A stretch of 64,000 nt of DNA from Janthinobacterium sp. J1-1 (lineage in GTDB: Bacteria > Pseudomonadota > Gammaproteobacteria > Burkholderiales > Burkholderiaceae_D), in assembly GCF_030944405.1 (NCBI RefSeq), contig NZ_CP132339.1, positions 558,001 through 622,000 on the forward strand, read 5' to 3'. The notes beneath the pieces are model-generated. The model did not search any database, was not told the DNA's origin, and saw only the letters and a program-made list of their open reading frames with translations. Below are positions 55,362 through 64,000 of the stretch, one piece after another (within the stretch, counting starts at the first letter, position 1; each line of letters begins with the position of its first letter). The translations under genes and the position numbers were made by a program.

Positions 55362-55842
55362 GACTTCGCTTACCTTCGATACGACAGAGTTTTCAAATTG
55401 ATCAGTTGATGCGGCGATGCCGAGCAACTGTACAGGTTCCGCTGGGCATTACTGTCCGGATGTACTGCTTGCGACCTTGGCTTGCCGGCACAGGCCAGGA
55501 CTGCCGTCCGGCCATAATGCCATGTTGATAACTTTTTACCGCTTTATCCAGTCTCGCTCTATGCGCGTTGACGGGCGTGTTGGGTGGATCGGTTTCATGC
55601 CTGGCGTGCGGCCATCGGCAGTTTGCCAGCCTTTCATGACAGGCTCACGACAGGGGCCGTTTTCGTCGCTGATTTTGGCACGCTTTGCGGTATATTGCCA
55701 TCCCGATTTGTTGCCGGAGCGATCATCTGTCGCCCCGTCTCGGTTTATTCCGGCAAGTTTGCCTGCGGACGGCGGGAAAGCATGCTTGACTAACCCTTTT
55801 ATTTGCCTGTTTGCAATGGGTAAATCGCAAAACCCGGCTAGT
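55362..55842. other. Intergenic region between dksA and the COG0523 gene
   Basis: These 481 bases should hold the dksA promoter and the end of the COG0523 transcript. Short reading frames on both strands (for example 55417-55890 plus) show no recognisable features. I see no clear terminator, RNA gene or regulator site in it. The part from about 55680 on is more AT-rich than its surroundings. Confidence 0.4.
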
Positions 55843-56934
55843 TTATACCAAACATTGTTCGAGTCCGCGAATAAAAATATCTTTTGGTAGATTTTTACCA
55901 ATAAACACCATTTTGCTGCCGCGCACTTCTCCCTCGCCCCATTTGGCGCCCAGGTCGCTGCCCATCAGCTGGTGCACGCCCTGGAACACCACCTTGCGTT
56001 CGGCGCCCTGCATCAGCAATACCCCCTTGTAGCGCAGCATGCGCGGACCATACACCTGCACCAGGCCACCGAGGAATTCATCGAGCTTGGCGCTGTCGAA
56101 CGGTTGCGTGCTTTTGAAGACAAAGGCGGCGATATCGTCGCTGTGGTGGGCATGGTGGTGGTCGGCATGGCCGCAATCGGTGGCGCAGGCGTCGCCGTGC
56201 TCATGCTTGTGTGCATCATGCGCGTGCCCATGCCCATGGTCGTGAGGATGGTCGTGATCATGGACGTGCGCCGTTTCGGTGGCCAGGAAGTCCGGGTCCA
56301 GTTCCAGCTTTTCGTTCAGGTTGAAGCCGCGGATGTCGAGCACTTCGGCCAGCGGCGCGCGGCCGAAATCGACTTTGGCTATCGGTGCGCGCGGATTGAT
56401 GCGTTTCAGGCGGCGGCTCAGGATGTCCAGCTCGTCTTCACTGACCAGGTCGGTTTTCGACAGCAGTAGCTTGTCGGCAAAGCCCACTTGCCGCTGTGCT
56501 TCCTCGTAATCGTCCAGTTGCTGCATGGCATGGCGCGCGTCGACCACGGTGATGATGGCGTCCAGCATGTAATGGCTGCCCACTTCTTCGTCGACAAAAA
56601 AGGTTTGCGCCACCGGCCCCGGATTGGCCAGGCCCGTCGTTTCGATGACGACACGGTCGAACGACAAGGTACCCGCATCGCGCTTTTGCGCCAGCGCCGT
56701 CAGCGCCACGATCAGGTCGCCGCGCACGGTGCAGCAGATGCAGCCGTTGTTCATTTCAATGATCTGCTCGCTACTGTCCTGCACCAGGATTTCATTGTCG
56801 ATGTTTTCCTGACCAAATTCATTTTCGATCACGGCGATGCGCATGCCGTGGTCTTCCTGCAAGATGCGATTCAACAAAGTGGTTTTGCCGGCGCCCAAAA
56901 AGCCGGTGAGGATGGTAGCGGGGATCATTGCCAT
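55843..56934 (-). CDS. COG0523 (CobW/YjiA-type) GTPase, probable metal chaperone
   Basis: This G3E-family P-loop GTPase of 363 residues is likely a zinc or other metal chaperone. The N-terminal GTPase has Walker A LTGFLGAGKTTLLN, the metal-binding motif CICC in NNGCICCTVRGDL, the switch VIETTGLANPGPV and the base motif SKTD. A His/Asp-rich loop follows (about residues 240-285, with many HxH and DH pairs, plus two Cys). The CobW C-terminal domain ends it (RMLRYKGVLLMQG). The start at 56934 has AGGTA upstream. It lies near a zinc-finger-poor dksA. Confidence 0.9.
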   Translation of the reverse strand: MAMIPATILTGFLGAGKTTLLNRILQEDHGMRIAVIENEFGQENIDNEILVQDSSEQIIEMNNGCICCTVRGDLIVALTALAQKRDAGTLSFDRVVIETTGLANPGPVAQTFFVDEEVGSHYMLDAIITVVDARHAMQQLDDYEEAQRQVGFADKLLLSKTDLVSEDELDILSRRLKRINPRAPIAKVDFGRAPLAEVLDIRGFNLNEKLELDPDFLATETAHVHDHDHPHDHGHGHAHDAHKHEHGDACATDCGHADHHHAHHSDDIAAFVFKSTQPFDSAKLDEFLGGLVQVYGPRMLRYKGVLLMQGAERKVVFQGVHQLMGSDLGAKWGEGEVRGSKMVFIGKNLPKDIFIRGLEQCLV

Positions 56935-57070
56935 GTAGAGTACCTGTGCGGTGAGTCGGTGTTGCCGCCTGCCAGCGGGCGTATCCGGACGATTATGCCG
57001 GAATTTTACAAATGCTTGCAAATGCGGCGGAATCGGCTTGATATGGATCACACCAGCAACTGGCGGCCCG

Positions 57071-58018
57071 CTATTTGACCTTGGCGCGCGGATGCGTCTT
57101 GTCGTACACCTCCGACAGATGCTGGAAGTCGAGCGCCGTATAGACTTGGGTCGACGTGATGCTCGAGTGCCCCAGCATTTCCTGCACCGCGCGCAGGTCA
57201 CCCGACGATTGCAGCACATGCGAGGCGAACGAGTGGCGCAGCACGTGCGGATGCACATTGGCGGGAATGCCGGTGGCCAGCGCATGGGCTTTCAGGCGCA
57301 GCTGCAGCACGCGCGGCGAGATGCGCGTGCCGCGCGTGCTCAGGAACAGCGCCGCGCTGCCGTCGAGCGGGGGCGGGCGCACCGCCAGCCAGCTTGACAG
57401 GGCCACCAGGGCGGCCTTGCCGACAGGCACCTTGCGCATCTTGTCGCCCTTGCCGGTGACCACCACTTCGAAGCTGGTCATGTCGACCCAGCCCAGCGCC
57501 GCAGGACCATGCGCGTCGGCCTTGCGGTAATGGGTGTCGAGGCTGGTCAGCTCGGAAACGCGCAGGCCGCTCGAATACAGCAGTTCGAACATGGCGCGGC
57601 TGCACAGTTCTTCAAGCTCCGCCTTGCCCTCCTGGTGCGGCGCGGGCGCGACCAGGCGCACGGCGTCGTCCACCGACAGGGCTTTCGGCAAGGTTTTTGA
57701 GCGTTTTGGCGCGCGGATGCCGTCGACCGGGTTGGCGGCCAGCAGAGTCTCGCCGGCCAGCCAGTCGAAAAAGCCGCGCCAGGACGACAGTTTGCGGGCG
57801 ATCGAGCGCGGCTCCAGGCCGCTGGCGTGCAGTTTCGAGGTATAGCGGCGCACTTCCTGATGCGCCAGCGCCTGCCAGGCGGTCTCGCCGCTCAGCACCA
57901 GCAATTCGCGCAGGTCGCGCCCGTAGGCCGCCACCGTGTGCGGCGACAGCTTGCGCTGGGTTGCCAGCTGGGCCAGCCAGGCGTCCAGCCACTCGGCCTT
58001 GCTGCGCGCCAGGCTCAT
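57071..58018 (-). CDS. xerC: Site-specific tyrosine recombinase XerC
   Basis: XerC resolves chromosome dimers at dif with XerD. The 315-residue protein has an N-terminal SAM-like core-binding domain (about 1-95, with KLSPHTVAAYGRDLRELLVL) and the catalytic domain. Catalytic residues visible are Arg in SSGLRVSEL, Lys in TGKGDKMR, His-x-x-Arg in HVLRHSFA, His in MLGHSSI and the nucleophile Tyr in STQVYTALD. It follows the DUF484 gene by 6 bases, the usual partner. Confidence 0.95.
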   Translation of the reverse strand: MSLARSKAEWLDAWLAQLATQRKLSPHTVAAYGRDLRELLVLSGETAWQALAHQEVRRYTSKLHASGLEPRSIARKLSSWRGFFDWLAGETLLAANPVDGIRAPKRSKTLPKALSVDDAVRLVAPAPHQEGKAELEELCSRAMFELLYSSGLRVSELTSLDTHYRKADAHGPAALGWVDMTSFEVVVTGKGDKMRKVPVGKAALVALSSWLAVRPPPLDGSAALFLSTRGTRISPRVLQLRLKAHALATGIPANVHPHVLRHSFASHVLQSSGDLRAVQEMLGHSSITSTQVYTALDFQHLSEVYDKTHPRAKVK

Positions 58019-58024
58019 GGCGTG

Positions 58025-58696
58025 TTACGGCGCGGCGCGCAAGGCGGCCAGCGCGGCGCTGGCGGTGGCGCCGATATGCACCAGGAAATCGGTGCCCATG
58101 CTGGCGGTAAACCGCTCGCTTTCGGGCGAACCCAGCACCAGCAGGCCGAAGGTGCCGCTGCCGCCCGGCGCGCGCAAGGCGATCATCACGGTCGATGCGA
58201 TCTTGTCCGACTGCAGCCAGTGCACGGCTTCAAAATCGCGGTTGCTGCCGCAATACGGGGTTTGCAGGCCATTGGCGAACATGCGCACATCGGCCGTCAC
58301 GTCCTGGGCATACCAGGCGTCGGCGAAGTCGGGCGCCAGCTGCCACAGCCGCAGGCTGGCGTGGGGCACGTCGAAATGGCTTTGCAGGGCGTCGACCAGC
58401 ACGCGCGGCATGGCGCCGTCTTCGCGCACCTGCAGCATGGCCTGGTTCCAGCCGTGGAATTTATTGGCGATGGCGCCGTTTTCCTGGGCCACGCGGCTGA
58501 GGTTGGACATGCGCAGCTCGAGCGCCTTGTACTTGTCGCGCATCACTTCCATCTGGCGTTCCTGCAGCGAGATGGTGCGGCCCGTGATCGGGCTGCTCAG
58601 CTTGACCTCACCGAGCAGGCTGGTGTGTTCTTCGAAAAAGTTCGGATGCTCGCTCAGATACTGGGCGACGGTGCTTGAGTCGAGTGGTGCGGTCAT
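58025..58696 (-). CDS. DUF484 family protein
   Basis: This 223-residue GAF-like protein of unknown function is commonly encoded with xerC. The N-terminal segment VAQYLSEHPNFFEEHTSLLGEV and the helix ISLQERQMEVMRDKYKALELR are family hallmarks; the C-terminal part (about residues 80-220) resembles a GAF domain with GTFGLLVLGSPESERFTASMG. The start at 58696 gives the normal N terminus. It ends 6 bases before xerC. Confidence 0.9.
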   Translation of the reverse strand: MTAPLDSSTVAQYLSEHPNFFEEHTSLLGEVKLSSPITGRTISLQERQMEVMRDKYKALELRMSNLSRVAQENGAIANKFHGWNQAMLQVREDGAMPRVLVDALQSHFDVPHASLRLWQLAPDFADAWYAQDVTADVRMFANGLQTPYCGSNRDFEAVHWLQSDKIASTVMIALRAPGGSGTFGLLVLGSPESERFTASMGTDFLVHIGATASAALAALRAAP

Positions 58697-58780
58697 TGAT
58701 GGATGCAATCAGTAGTCATGGAAATCGCCTGATTCTAACCGACAGCGCGCCGTGATACGGTTCAACAGCGCGCGGCCATG

Positions 58781-58810
58781 AAAAAAGCGGCATGGTTGCC
58801 CATGCCGCTT
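58781..58810 (-). terminator. Terminator after the porin gene
   Basis: GCGGCATGG (58787-58795) and CCATGCCGC (58800-58808) form a 9-bp perfect stem with a GCAA loop on the minus strand, followed there by six T residues. It ends the porin transcript before the DUF484 gene. Confidence 0.8.
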
Positions 58811-58856
58811 TGTATTCCATGTCCCTGCCGCCGGTCAGGCGTGGCGGCTCAGGTCA

Positions 58857-59948
58857 TCAGAAGTTGTGATGCAAGCCGATGCCGACGTAATTGTCGGTGC
58901 GCGAAACATTATAGTTGCCGGAATAGACGCCGCCGACGGCCGAGTAGTTGGCCAGTTTCTTGTTCGAAATATCAGCGTAGACGTAGGTGCGTTTCGACAG
59001 ATTGTAGTCATAGCCCAGCGATGCCTGTTTGGTCTTGACCACGCCGTCTGGCGTTTTCTGACCGTAACCAGCACGAATCTTGCCAGGGCCCACGTCATAG
59101 TTCATGCCCAATACCCATGCCTTGGTATCGGTATTGACGATCTTGAAGTTGCCGTCATCCTGATTCTGGTACGACGCCATCAGTTTCAGTTCTGGCGCCA
59201 CGTTGAACGATGCTGCAACCGACCAGAGTTTGGCTTGCAAACCATTACGCTCGTAGGCGCCCATGGCAGCGAACTGGCCGTAGTTATAGGTGAGCGACAT
59301 CGAGTACGGGTTCGATGCTGGAACGACGTTGGCTGGCACGGCGAAGTTGCCGTTCGGGTTGCTGATCAGGTTGCGTACTGAGGTATTGACGATAGCGTTG
59401 CTGTTCGCTTCCTTGGCGGCGACGGTGGCGTTGAACTGGAAACCGCTGAACACTGGCGAGTTGTAGAACACGGCGTTCGAGAAACGGTTTTGCGAGTTGC
59501 CTGGCGCGCTCAGCGGATCACTGGTGTAGCCAGCTACTTGCAGGTCGGTCTGGAAGCCGGCTTTCGTCGGCATGCCCGACCATGGTTCGAACGCGGTGAC
59601 CGACTCCTGGAAGGCGGTCAGGCCACGGCCCAGGCGGACGGTACCGAAGTCGCCTTGCAGGCCGACGCGGCTTTGACCCTGGAACAGCGGACGGCTGTTG
59701 CTTTCCAGCGTGCCGGTGTCGGATTCATAGCGAATTTCCAGTTGGAAAATAGCTTTCAGGCCATTGCCCAGATCTTCCGTACCCTTGAAACCCAGTTTGT
59801 TGTTGTCGCGCTTGGTGACGGCTGCGCTTGAACCGGTCGTCTTGCCCAGGCCGGCATCGATGGTGCCGTAGATTTGCACGGACGATTGTGCTTGCGCAGT
59901 GGCGGCAAAGGCGCCGAACAGTGCGAGGGCAACGAGTGATTTTTTCAT
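58857..59948 (-). CDS. General Gram-negative porin
   Basis: This 363-residue outer-membrane trimeric porin of the betaproteobacterial OmpC/OmpF-like family begins with a signal peptide (KKSLVALALFGAFAATAQAQS). The mature protein starts SSVQIYGTIDAGLGK and ends GLHHNF with terminal Phe. Typical segments are LGFKGTEDLGNGLKAIFQLE, RVGLQGDFGTVRLGRG and the alternating strands to the end. It lets small solutes diffuse across the outer membrane. GGGAAAAAGAC precedes the ATG. Confidence 0.95.
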   Translation of the reverse strand: MKKSLVALALFGAFAATAQAQSSVQIYGTIDAGLGKTTGSSAAVTKRDNNKLGFKGTEDLGNGLKAIFQLEIRYESDTGTLESNSRPLFQGQSRVGLQGDFGTVRLGRGLTAFQESVTAFEPWSGMPTKAGFQTDLQVAGYTSDPLSAPGNSQNRFSNAVFYNSPVFSGFQFNATVAAKEANSNAIVNTSVRNLISNPNGNFAVPANVVPASNPYSMSLTYNYGQFAAMGAYERNGLQAKLWSVAASFNVAPELKLMASYQNQDDGNFKIVNTDTKAWVLGMNYDVGPGKIRAGYGQKTPDGVVKTKQASLGYDYNLSKRTYVYADISNKKLANYSAVGGVYSGNYNVSRTDNYVGIGLHHNF

Positions 59949-60307
59949 GTCTTTTTCCCTAGTTAAAGTGGTTTCCGTCAGAGATCCGAGCAGAGTGAAA
60001 GGCGCTGATTGCCGCGTTTCGATGAGTCAACCTTAAGTCCTCGGCGCGGCGCACGTGTGGGATTGGTCAAATATGGATGAAAAAATTGGTGGAAAGCCTG
60101 ACAAGCAGCCTGCGCTGTTGTATTTTCGTAACGCCGGGTTTTTCCCGTGTGCGCCAGTAACTGCTGCCACTCCCTCTCGCCACGCCACCATTTGATGCCG
60201 TCCGGATAGCGCGCAAGCGAAGAAAATATTGCGGTTAATCAATTTTCCTTTGTCCCATGGCGGATTTGGCACGCAAGGAAGTTACACTATGTAACAGTTT
60301 GCATGCC
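59949..60307. other. Divergent intergenic region, porin and Sel1 genes
   Basis: These 359 bases should hold the porin promoter and that of the Sel1-repeat gene. I could not find a convincing -35/-10 pair. AT-rich patches occur around 60070-60090 and 60220-60250. No terminator, repeat or RNA gene was seen. Confidence 0.4.
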
Positions 60308-61855
60308 ATGACAGCGTTTTCGGACGCGCCGTGCCGTTGCGAACCAGGAGACAGCAGATTATTAGAATCATTGACTCAATATAGAGAATCGATGGCAAAT
60401 CGCGAAATTTTAGGATTGATCAAGGGAGCGCGTGCGGGCGACGTCGTTTGCCAGCTGGCGCTGGGAAGAGTGTATCTGTTTGGCCACGGCGTGCCGAAAA
60501 GCGTGCCGACGGCCTTGCATTGGCTGGCGCGCGCGGCGCAGGAAGGCAGCGAGGAAGCGTGCTTGTTGATCGGCACGCATGTGCCTTTCGAGCTGGCGCA
60601 AGCGGCGGCCAAGGCGCTCATCCCCTATTATCAACAGGCGTTTGACGCCGGCCTGGCGCAAGCCGGCCTGGTGCTGGCGCAACTGGTGCTGGCCGACTGC
60701 GCCAACCACTGCGAGGCGGTGCGCGCCAAGGCCAGGCAGGGGCTGGAAGCGGCGGCCCGGGCCGGTTTGCCCGATGCGCTGTGGCTGCTGTCGCGCCAGG
60801 ATGGCGCGCAGGACCAGGCGGAACAGCGCGGCGGCGACGCCTGGCTGGAGCAGGCCTGGCTGTCGGGCGACCAGGCCGGTTTCCTCACGCATGCGATGCC
60901 GCTGGCGCGGGAATTGTTGCAGCGCCAGGCGATCCATGGCGCGCGCGGCATCAGTCTGACGCCAGCGCAAGTATTGCTCCTGTCGCGCTGCGCGCTGGCG
61001 CTGGCGCCCACCGGCGGCACCGAGAGTTGGCAGTGCTGCGAGCTGGCGGCGCATGGTGGCGACCGGGCCTCGCAGCTGGAACTGGGCCTCGGTTATGCGC
61101 GCATGGACGCCCATGGCCGCAAACTGGCCGCGCGCAACGGCGCGGCCAATTTCAAGCGTGCCGTGCGCTGGTTGACGCAAGCCGGCGAACAGGGCCTGGC
61201 CGAAGCGTGGTTCGTGCTGTCGCGCATTTATACCAAGCCTGAATTTTCCCAGCGGAATGTGGTCGAAGCCCATTGCTGCCTGGAGCGCGCAGCCGACCTG
61301 GGCCACGGACCGGCCCAGCTCGAATGCGGCATGCACGCCTGGCGTAACCGCCGCGAAGGCGTCAACAGCGATGTGCGCGCCGCCTACTGGCTGTTGCAGG
61401 CGCAGTCGCAAGGCAGCGGCGAGGCCGAAGCGGTGCTGGCGAAAATCGCGCCGCGCGCCGAGCCGGGCGAGTGGGGCCAGTTTGCCGGCGCCGACAGCCC
61501 TGGGCTCAGGCGCGAACTCGATCAAAGCCAACCCTTGCTGGCCGGGCGCATGGCGCTGGCACGCTGCTTTCACCTGACACGCGCCGAAGCGCTGCTGCTC
61601 GACGTGCATGCGGCCGACCAGGGGCATTGTCTGCTGATCGATATCAGCGCCACGCATGGCCGCGGCAAGCGGCGCCTGGTGCTGATCCGCTCGGCGCAGG
61701 AACGCCAGGTGCTTGATCAGGTGCTGCGCACGTTCGAGCGCGTCGATTGCGGTATCGACGGCCCGGAAGGCAATTACCGGCAGCGTCTGTACCGCCTGAA
61801 GTGCTATCTGGCGGAACTGGACGCGCCGCAGGAACAGCAGTTCCTGGCGGCTTAG
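60308..61855 (+). CDS. Sel1/TPR-like repeat protein
   Basis: This predicted helical repeat protein has 515 residues from the ATG at 60308; starts at 60257 and 60392 are also possible and none has a clear ribosome-binding site. Sel1-like units are visible, for example VCQLALGRVYLFGHGVPKSVPTALHWLARAAQEG, LAEAWFVLSRIYTK ... EAHCCLERAADLGHGPAQLECG and AYWLLQAQSQGSGEAEAV. The C-terminal 100 residues (LTRAEALLLDVHAADQGHCLLIDIS and a basic RGKRRLVLIRS stretch) are a separate domain that I do not recognise. No signal peptide is seen. Function unknown. Confidence 0.8.
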   Translation: MTAFSDAPCRCEPGDSRLLESLTQYRESMANREILGLIKGARAGDVVCQLALGRVYLFGHGVPKSVPTALHWLARAAQEGSEEACLLIGTHVPFELAQAAAKALIPYYQQAFDAGLAQAGLVLAQLVLADCANHCEAVRAKARQGLEAAARAGLPDALWLLSRQDGAQDQAEQRGGDAWLEQAWLSGDQAGFLTHAMPLARELLQRQAIHGARGISLTPAQVLLLSRCALALAPTGGTESWQCCELAAHGGDRASQLELGLGYARMDAHGRKLAARNGAANFKRAVRWLTQAGEQGLAEAWFVLSRIYTKPEFSQRNVVEAHCCLERAADLGHGPAQLECGMHAWRNRREGVNSDVRAAYWLLQAQSQGSGEAEAVLAKIAPRAEPGEWGQFAGADSPGLRRELDQSQPLLAGRMALARCFHLTRAEALLLDVHAADQGHCLLIDISATHGRGKRRLVLIRSAQERQVLDQVLRTFERVDCGIDGPEGNYRQRLYRLKCYLAELDAPQEQQFLAA

Positions 61856-61857
61856 CC

Positions 61858-62721
61858 TTACACCTCGATCTGGCCTTCGAAAACCGTCACCGCCGGTCCT
61901 GTCATCAGGACCGGCTGGCCTGGCCCTTGCCAGGCGATCGACAGTTCACCGCCGCGTGCGCTGATATGCACCGGCGAGTCGAGCAGGCCGCGCAGGATGC
62001 CGGCCACGGCGGCGGCGCAGGCGCCGGTGCCGCAGGCCAGCGTTTCACCCGCCCCGCGCTCATACACGCGCAGTTTCACGTGATGGCGGTCGATCACCTG
62101 CATGTAGCCGGCATTGACCCTGCGCGGAAAGCGCGGATGGTGTTCGATCAGCGGCCCTGATGCTTCGAGGTTTTCTGCATCGACATCGCCGACCACCTGC
62201 ACCGCGTGCGGATTGCCCATCGATACCACCGACACCAGCACCGTGGCGTCCTGCCCCGGCAGCGCCAGGTCCAGCGGCCAGATGGTGTCGTCGCCTTGCT
62301 GCACGCCATCGAGTCCGTCCGCCGTAAATGGCACCAGCGCCGGTTCCAGCACCGGCGCGCCCATGTCGACCGTGATGCTGCCGTCGAGTTCCAGCCGTGG
62401 CGCGATCACGCCGGCCATGGTTTCCACGCTGATGCTGCTTTTGGCGGACAAGCCTTTTTCGCTGACGAATTTGACAAACGCGCGCGCGCCGTTGCCGCAC
62501 TGTTCCACTTCGCCGCCATCGTTGTTATAGATGCGGTAGCGGAAATCGCAGCCGGGCAGGCGGGCTTTTTCCACCACCAGGATCTGGTCGGCGCCGATGC
62601 CGAAACGGCGGTCGGCCAGGCGCTGCCATTGTGCCGGCGTGAAATCGATCTGCTGGCTAATGGCGTCGATGACGATGAAGTCGTTGCCGGCGCCGTGCAT
62701 CTTGGTAAAGTTCAGTTTCAT
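61858..62721 (-). CDS. dapF: Diaminopimelate epimerase
   Basis: DapF converts LL- to meso-diaminopimelate for lysine and peptidoglycan synthesis. The 287-residue enzyme begins [17 protein letters not shown] and has the first catalytic Cys in [10 protein letters not shown] and the second in [11 protein letters not shown], plus [10 protein letters not shown]. Length is normal. It lies next to the lpxL-type genes and converges with the Sel1 gene, whose stop is 2 bases away. Confidence 0.96.
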   Translation of the reverse strand: MKLNFTKMHGAGNDFIVIDAISQQIDFTPAQWQRLADRRFGIGADQILVVEKARLPGCDFRYRIYNNDGGEVEQCGNGARAFVKFVSEKGLSAKSSISVETMAGVIAPRLELDGSITVDMGAPVLEPALVPFTADGLDGVQQGDDTIWPLDLALPGQDATVLVSVVSMGNPHAVQVVGDVDAENLEASGPLIEHHPRFPRRVNAGYMQVIDRHHVKLRVYERGAGETLACGTGACAAAVAGILRGLLDSPVHISARGGELSIAWQGPGQPVLMTGPAVTVFEGQIEV

Positions 62722-62726
62722 GCTGT

Positions 62727-63608
62727 TCAGTCTTGTTGTTGCTGGTGATAGAACGAGGCTTCGCCCGCGGGACGCGTCTTGAAGCGTTTGTGGGTCCAGA
62801 AATATTCGGCCGGCGCCTCGCGCACGCGCTCCTCGATGAATTCGTTCATGCGGCGCGTGGCGGCCGTGATGTCGTCGCCCGGATAATCGTCCCAGGCCGG
62901 ATAGTAGGTCACCTGCCAGCCCTGGTAATTGGGCAAAAAGGTGGCGATCACGGGGATCACCTGGGCGCGGGCCGCCATCGCCAGGCGCGCCGTGGCAGTC
63001 AGGGTGGCGGCCGGCACCCCGAAGAAGGGCACGAATTCGGCGTCTTTTTCACCGAAATCCATGTCCGGCAGCATGAAATACGGCAGGCCGTCGCGCAGTG
63101 CGCGCAGAATCGTCTTGATGCCGTCCTGGCGCGTAAACAGCCGCGACGGCTTGAAGCGCGAGCGGCCGTCGCGCAAGGCCTTGTCGAACACGGCGTTCTT
63201 TTGCTGCACATACATCGACGACGCTTCGATTTCCATCGCGGTGGCGGCGCCGGCCACATCCAGGCAGACAAAGTGCGGACACAGCAGGATGGTTGGCTTG
63301 CTGGCGATCTGCATTCCTGGAAACGCCGGCACCTTCCTGATCAGGCGATTGAGGCGCGCTTCCGAGGCCCACCACAGAATGCTGCGTTCCCACACGCTGC
63401 GCGAGTAGGCCTGGAAATGCTGGCGCGCCAGGGTGCGGCGCTGCGATTCCGTCAGTTCCGGCATGCACAGGCGCAAGTTGGTCAGGGCGATCTCGCGCCG
63501 CGGCCCCATCACCAGGAACAAGATATTGCCGATGCCGGCGCCGAAGCGGCCCAGGATGGGCAGCGGCAGCCAGTGCAGCAGCCACATAAAGCCGATCAGC
63601 AGCCTCAT
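62727..63608 (-). CDS. LpxL/HtrB-type lipid A acyltransferase
   Basis: This 293-residue inner-membrane acyltransferase adds a secondary acyl chain to lipid A or acts as a close relative. It has an N-terminal membrane segment (about residues 3-33), the HX4D catalytic motif in [11 protein letters not shown], the [18 protein letters not shown] block, [26 protein letters not shown] and the C-terminal [13 protein letters not shown]. Its start overlaps the stop of a second acyltransferase gene (ATGA). It ends 5 bases before dapF begins. Confidence 0.92.
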   Translation of the reverse strand: MRLLIGFMWLLHWLPLPILGRFGAGIGNILFLVMGPRREIALTNLRLCMPELTESQRRTLARQHFQAYSRSVWERSILWWASEARLNRLIRKVPAFPGMQIASKPTILLCPHFVCLDVAGAATAMEIEASSMYVQQKNAVFDKALRDGRSRFKPSRLFTRQDGIKTILRALRDGLPYFMLPDMDFGEKDAEFVPFFGVPAATLTATARLAMAARAQVIPVIATFLPNYQGWQVTYYPAWDDYPGDDITAATRRMNEFIEERVREAPAEYFWTHKRFKTRPAGEASFYHQQQQD

Positions 63609-64000
63609 GATGGCGCTCCGTCGGCGGCCGGCGCCGCCGGCGTTGGTGGCGGCGCGCCGCGCGGCACCTTGAAGCGGTTGTAGCTCCACAGGTATTGGGC
63701 CGGGCTGCGCGCGATCAGCTGTTCCATCGCCGCATTGATGGTGCGCGCCTGTTCGGCCGAGCTGCCGTCCAGGGACTCCGTAAACGGCACGAAGTGCACG
63801 CGGTAGCCGCGTCCGCCCGGCAGGCGCTCGGCGTAGGTGATGATGACTTCGGCGCCGCCCATCTGCGCCAGCTTGGCCGGCAGGGTCATGGTGTAGGCGG
63901 GGCGGCCAAAGAACTCGGCCCACACGCCTTCGCCTTCCTGCGGCACCTGGTCGGGCAGCAGGCCGATCGGCTGGCCCTTCTTGAGGCATTTGGCAAAGAT
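63605..64000 (-). CDS. Second LpxL-type acyltransferase, cut by the window edge
   Basis: This is the C-terminal part of another LpxL/HtrB family acyltransferase. The visible 131 residues continue straight to the window end with no start codon in reach: KKGQPIGLLPDQVPQEGEG, VWAEFFGRPAYTMTLPAKLAQ and the family end QYLWSYNRFKVPRG, followed by a Pro/Ala-rich tail. It is transcribed ahead of the first copy, with an ATGA overlap, so the two form a tandem pair. They differ considerably and probably have distinct acyl or position preferences. Confidence 0.92.
   Translation of the reverse strand: MFAKCLKKGQPIGLLPDQVPQEGEGVWAEFFGRPAYTMTLPAKLAQMGGAEVIITYAERLPGGRGYRVHFVPFTESLDGSSAEQARTINAAMEQLIARSPAQYLWSYNRFKVPRGAPPPTPAAPAADGAPS

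Noticed and set aside
55417..55890. 157-codon plus-strand frame between dksA and the COG0523 gene
   Set aside because: Runs into the 3' end of the convergent COG0523 gene and has no domain or ribosome-binding site.
56935..57070. Zur operator before the COG0523 gene
   Set aside because: No AT-rich palindrome resembling the Zur consensus is present in the gap.

Overview
The window is a continuous piece of a GC-rich Gram-negative chromosome. The gene content and order (petABC-sspAB-tRNA-Thr, gpmA opposite rhodanese-grxC-secB-gpsA, a gspG-to-gspC type II secretion operon, hslVU-dksA-xerC-DUF484, dapF-lpxL) and the style of the porins point to a betaproteobacterium of the order Burkholderiales, most likely family Oxalobacteraceae (Janthinobacterium/Duganella/Massilia type). 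This placement is an inference from gene order and protein style; no database search was possible. No insertion sequence, prophage, rRNA operon or CRISPR array was seen.

Region 1 (1-13034, + strand) is a nearly complete Tad/Flp tight-adherence pilus locus: Flp pilin, prepilin peptidase TadV, an extra winged-helix/AAA+ ATPase, RcpC/CpaB, secretin RcpA/CpaC, a small CpaD-like lipoprotein, three TadE/TadG-type minor pilins, TadZ, motor TadA, platform proteins TadB and TadC, and a TPR lipoprotein TadD fused to a LytR_C-like domain. A strong intrinsic terminator follows the pilin gene, and a palindromic intergenic repeat sits between tadA and tadB.

Region 2 (13039-22500) is accessory. It holds a PEP-CTERM surface protein behind an excellent sigma-54 promoter, a small unknown protein, an acid phosphatase/phospholipase C-family lipoprotein divergent from a di-heme cytochrome c peroxidase (the gap between them carries two mirror-image Pho-box-like elements), a higBA toxin-antitoxin pair, and a chemoreceptor-porin-small membrane protein operon.

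Region 3 (22567-37909) is housekeeping: tRNA-Thr, SspB, SspA, cytochrome bc1 (all minus strand), MscL, a DegS/DegQ-like protease, DUF2461 and cupin proteins, GpsA, an SH3 protein, SecB, glutaredoxin 3, a rhodanese, then GpmA, an EnvC-like murein hydrolase activator, a C-terminal processing protease and a MoeB/ThiF-type E1-like enzyme.

Region 4 (38011-49034) is a type II secretion operon in the order G-H-I-J-K-L-M-N-D-E-F-C, with mostly overlapping genes. It is followed by a PlpD-type patatin autotransporter (type Vd) and a divergent regulator/outer-membrane-protein pair.

Region 5 (52811-64000, mostly minus) contains hslU, hslV, a dksA whose zinc-finger cysteines are mostly replaced, a COG0523 metal-chaperone GTPase, xerC, a DUF484 gene, a general porin, a Sel1-repeat protein on the plus strand, dapF and two tandem lpxL-type acyltransferases, the second cut by the window edge. 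The porin and the Sel1 gene separate two blocks (dapF and DUF484-xerC) that I expect to be neighbours.

The most interesting features are regulatory: the paired Pho-like boxes, the sigma-54 promoter of the PEP-CTERM gene, the terminator after flp, and a roughly 100-bp intergenic repeat family present at least twice.
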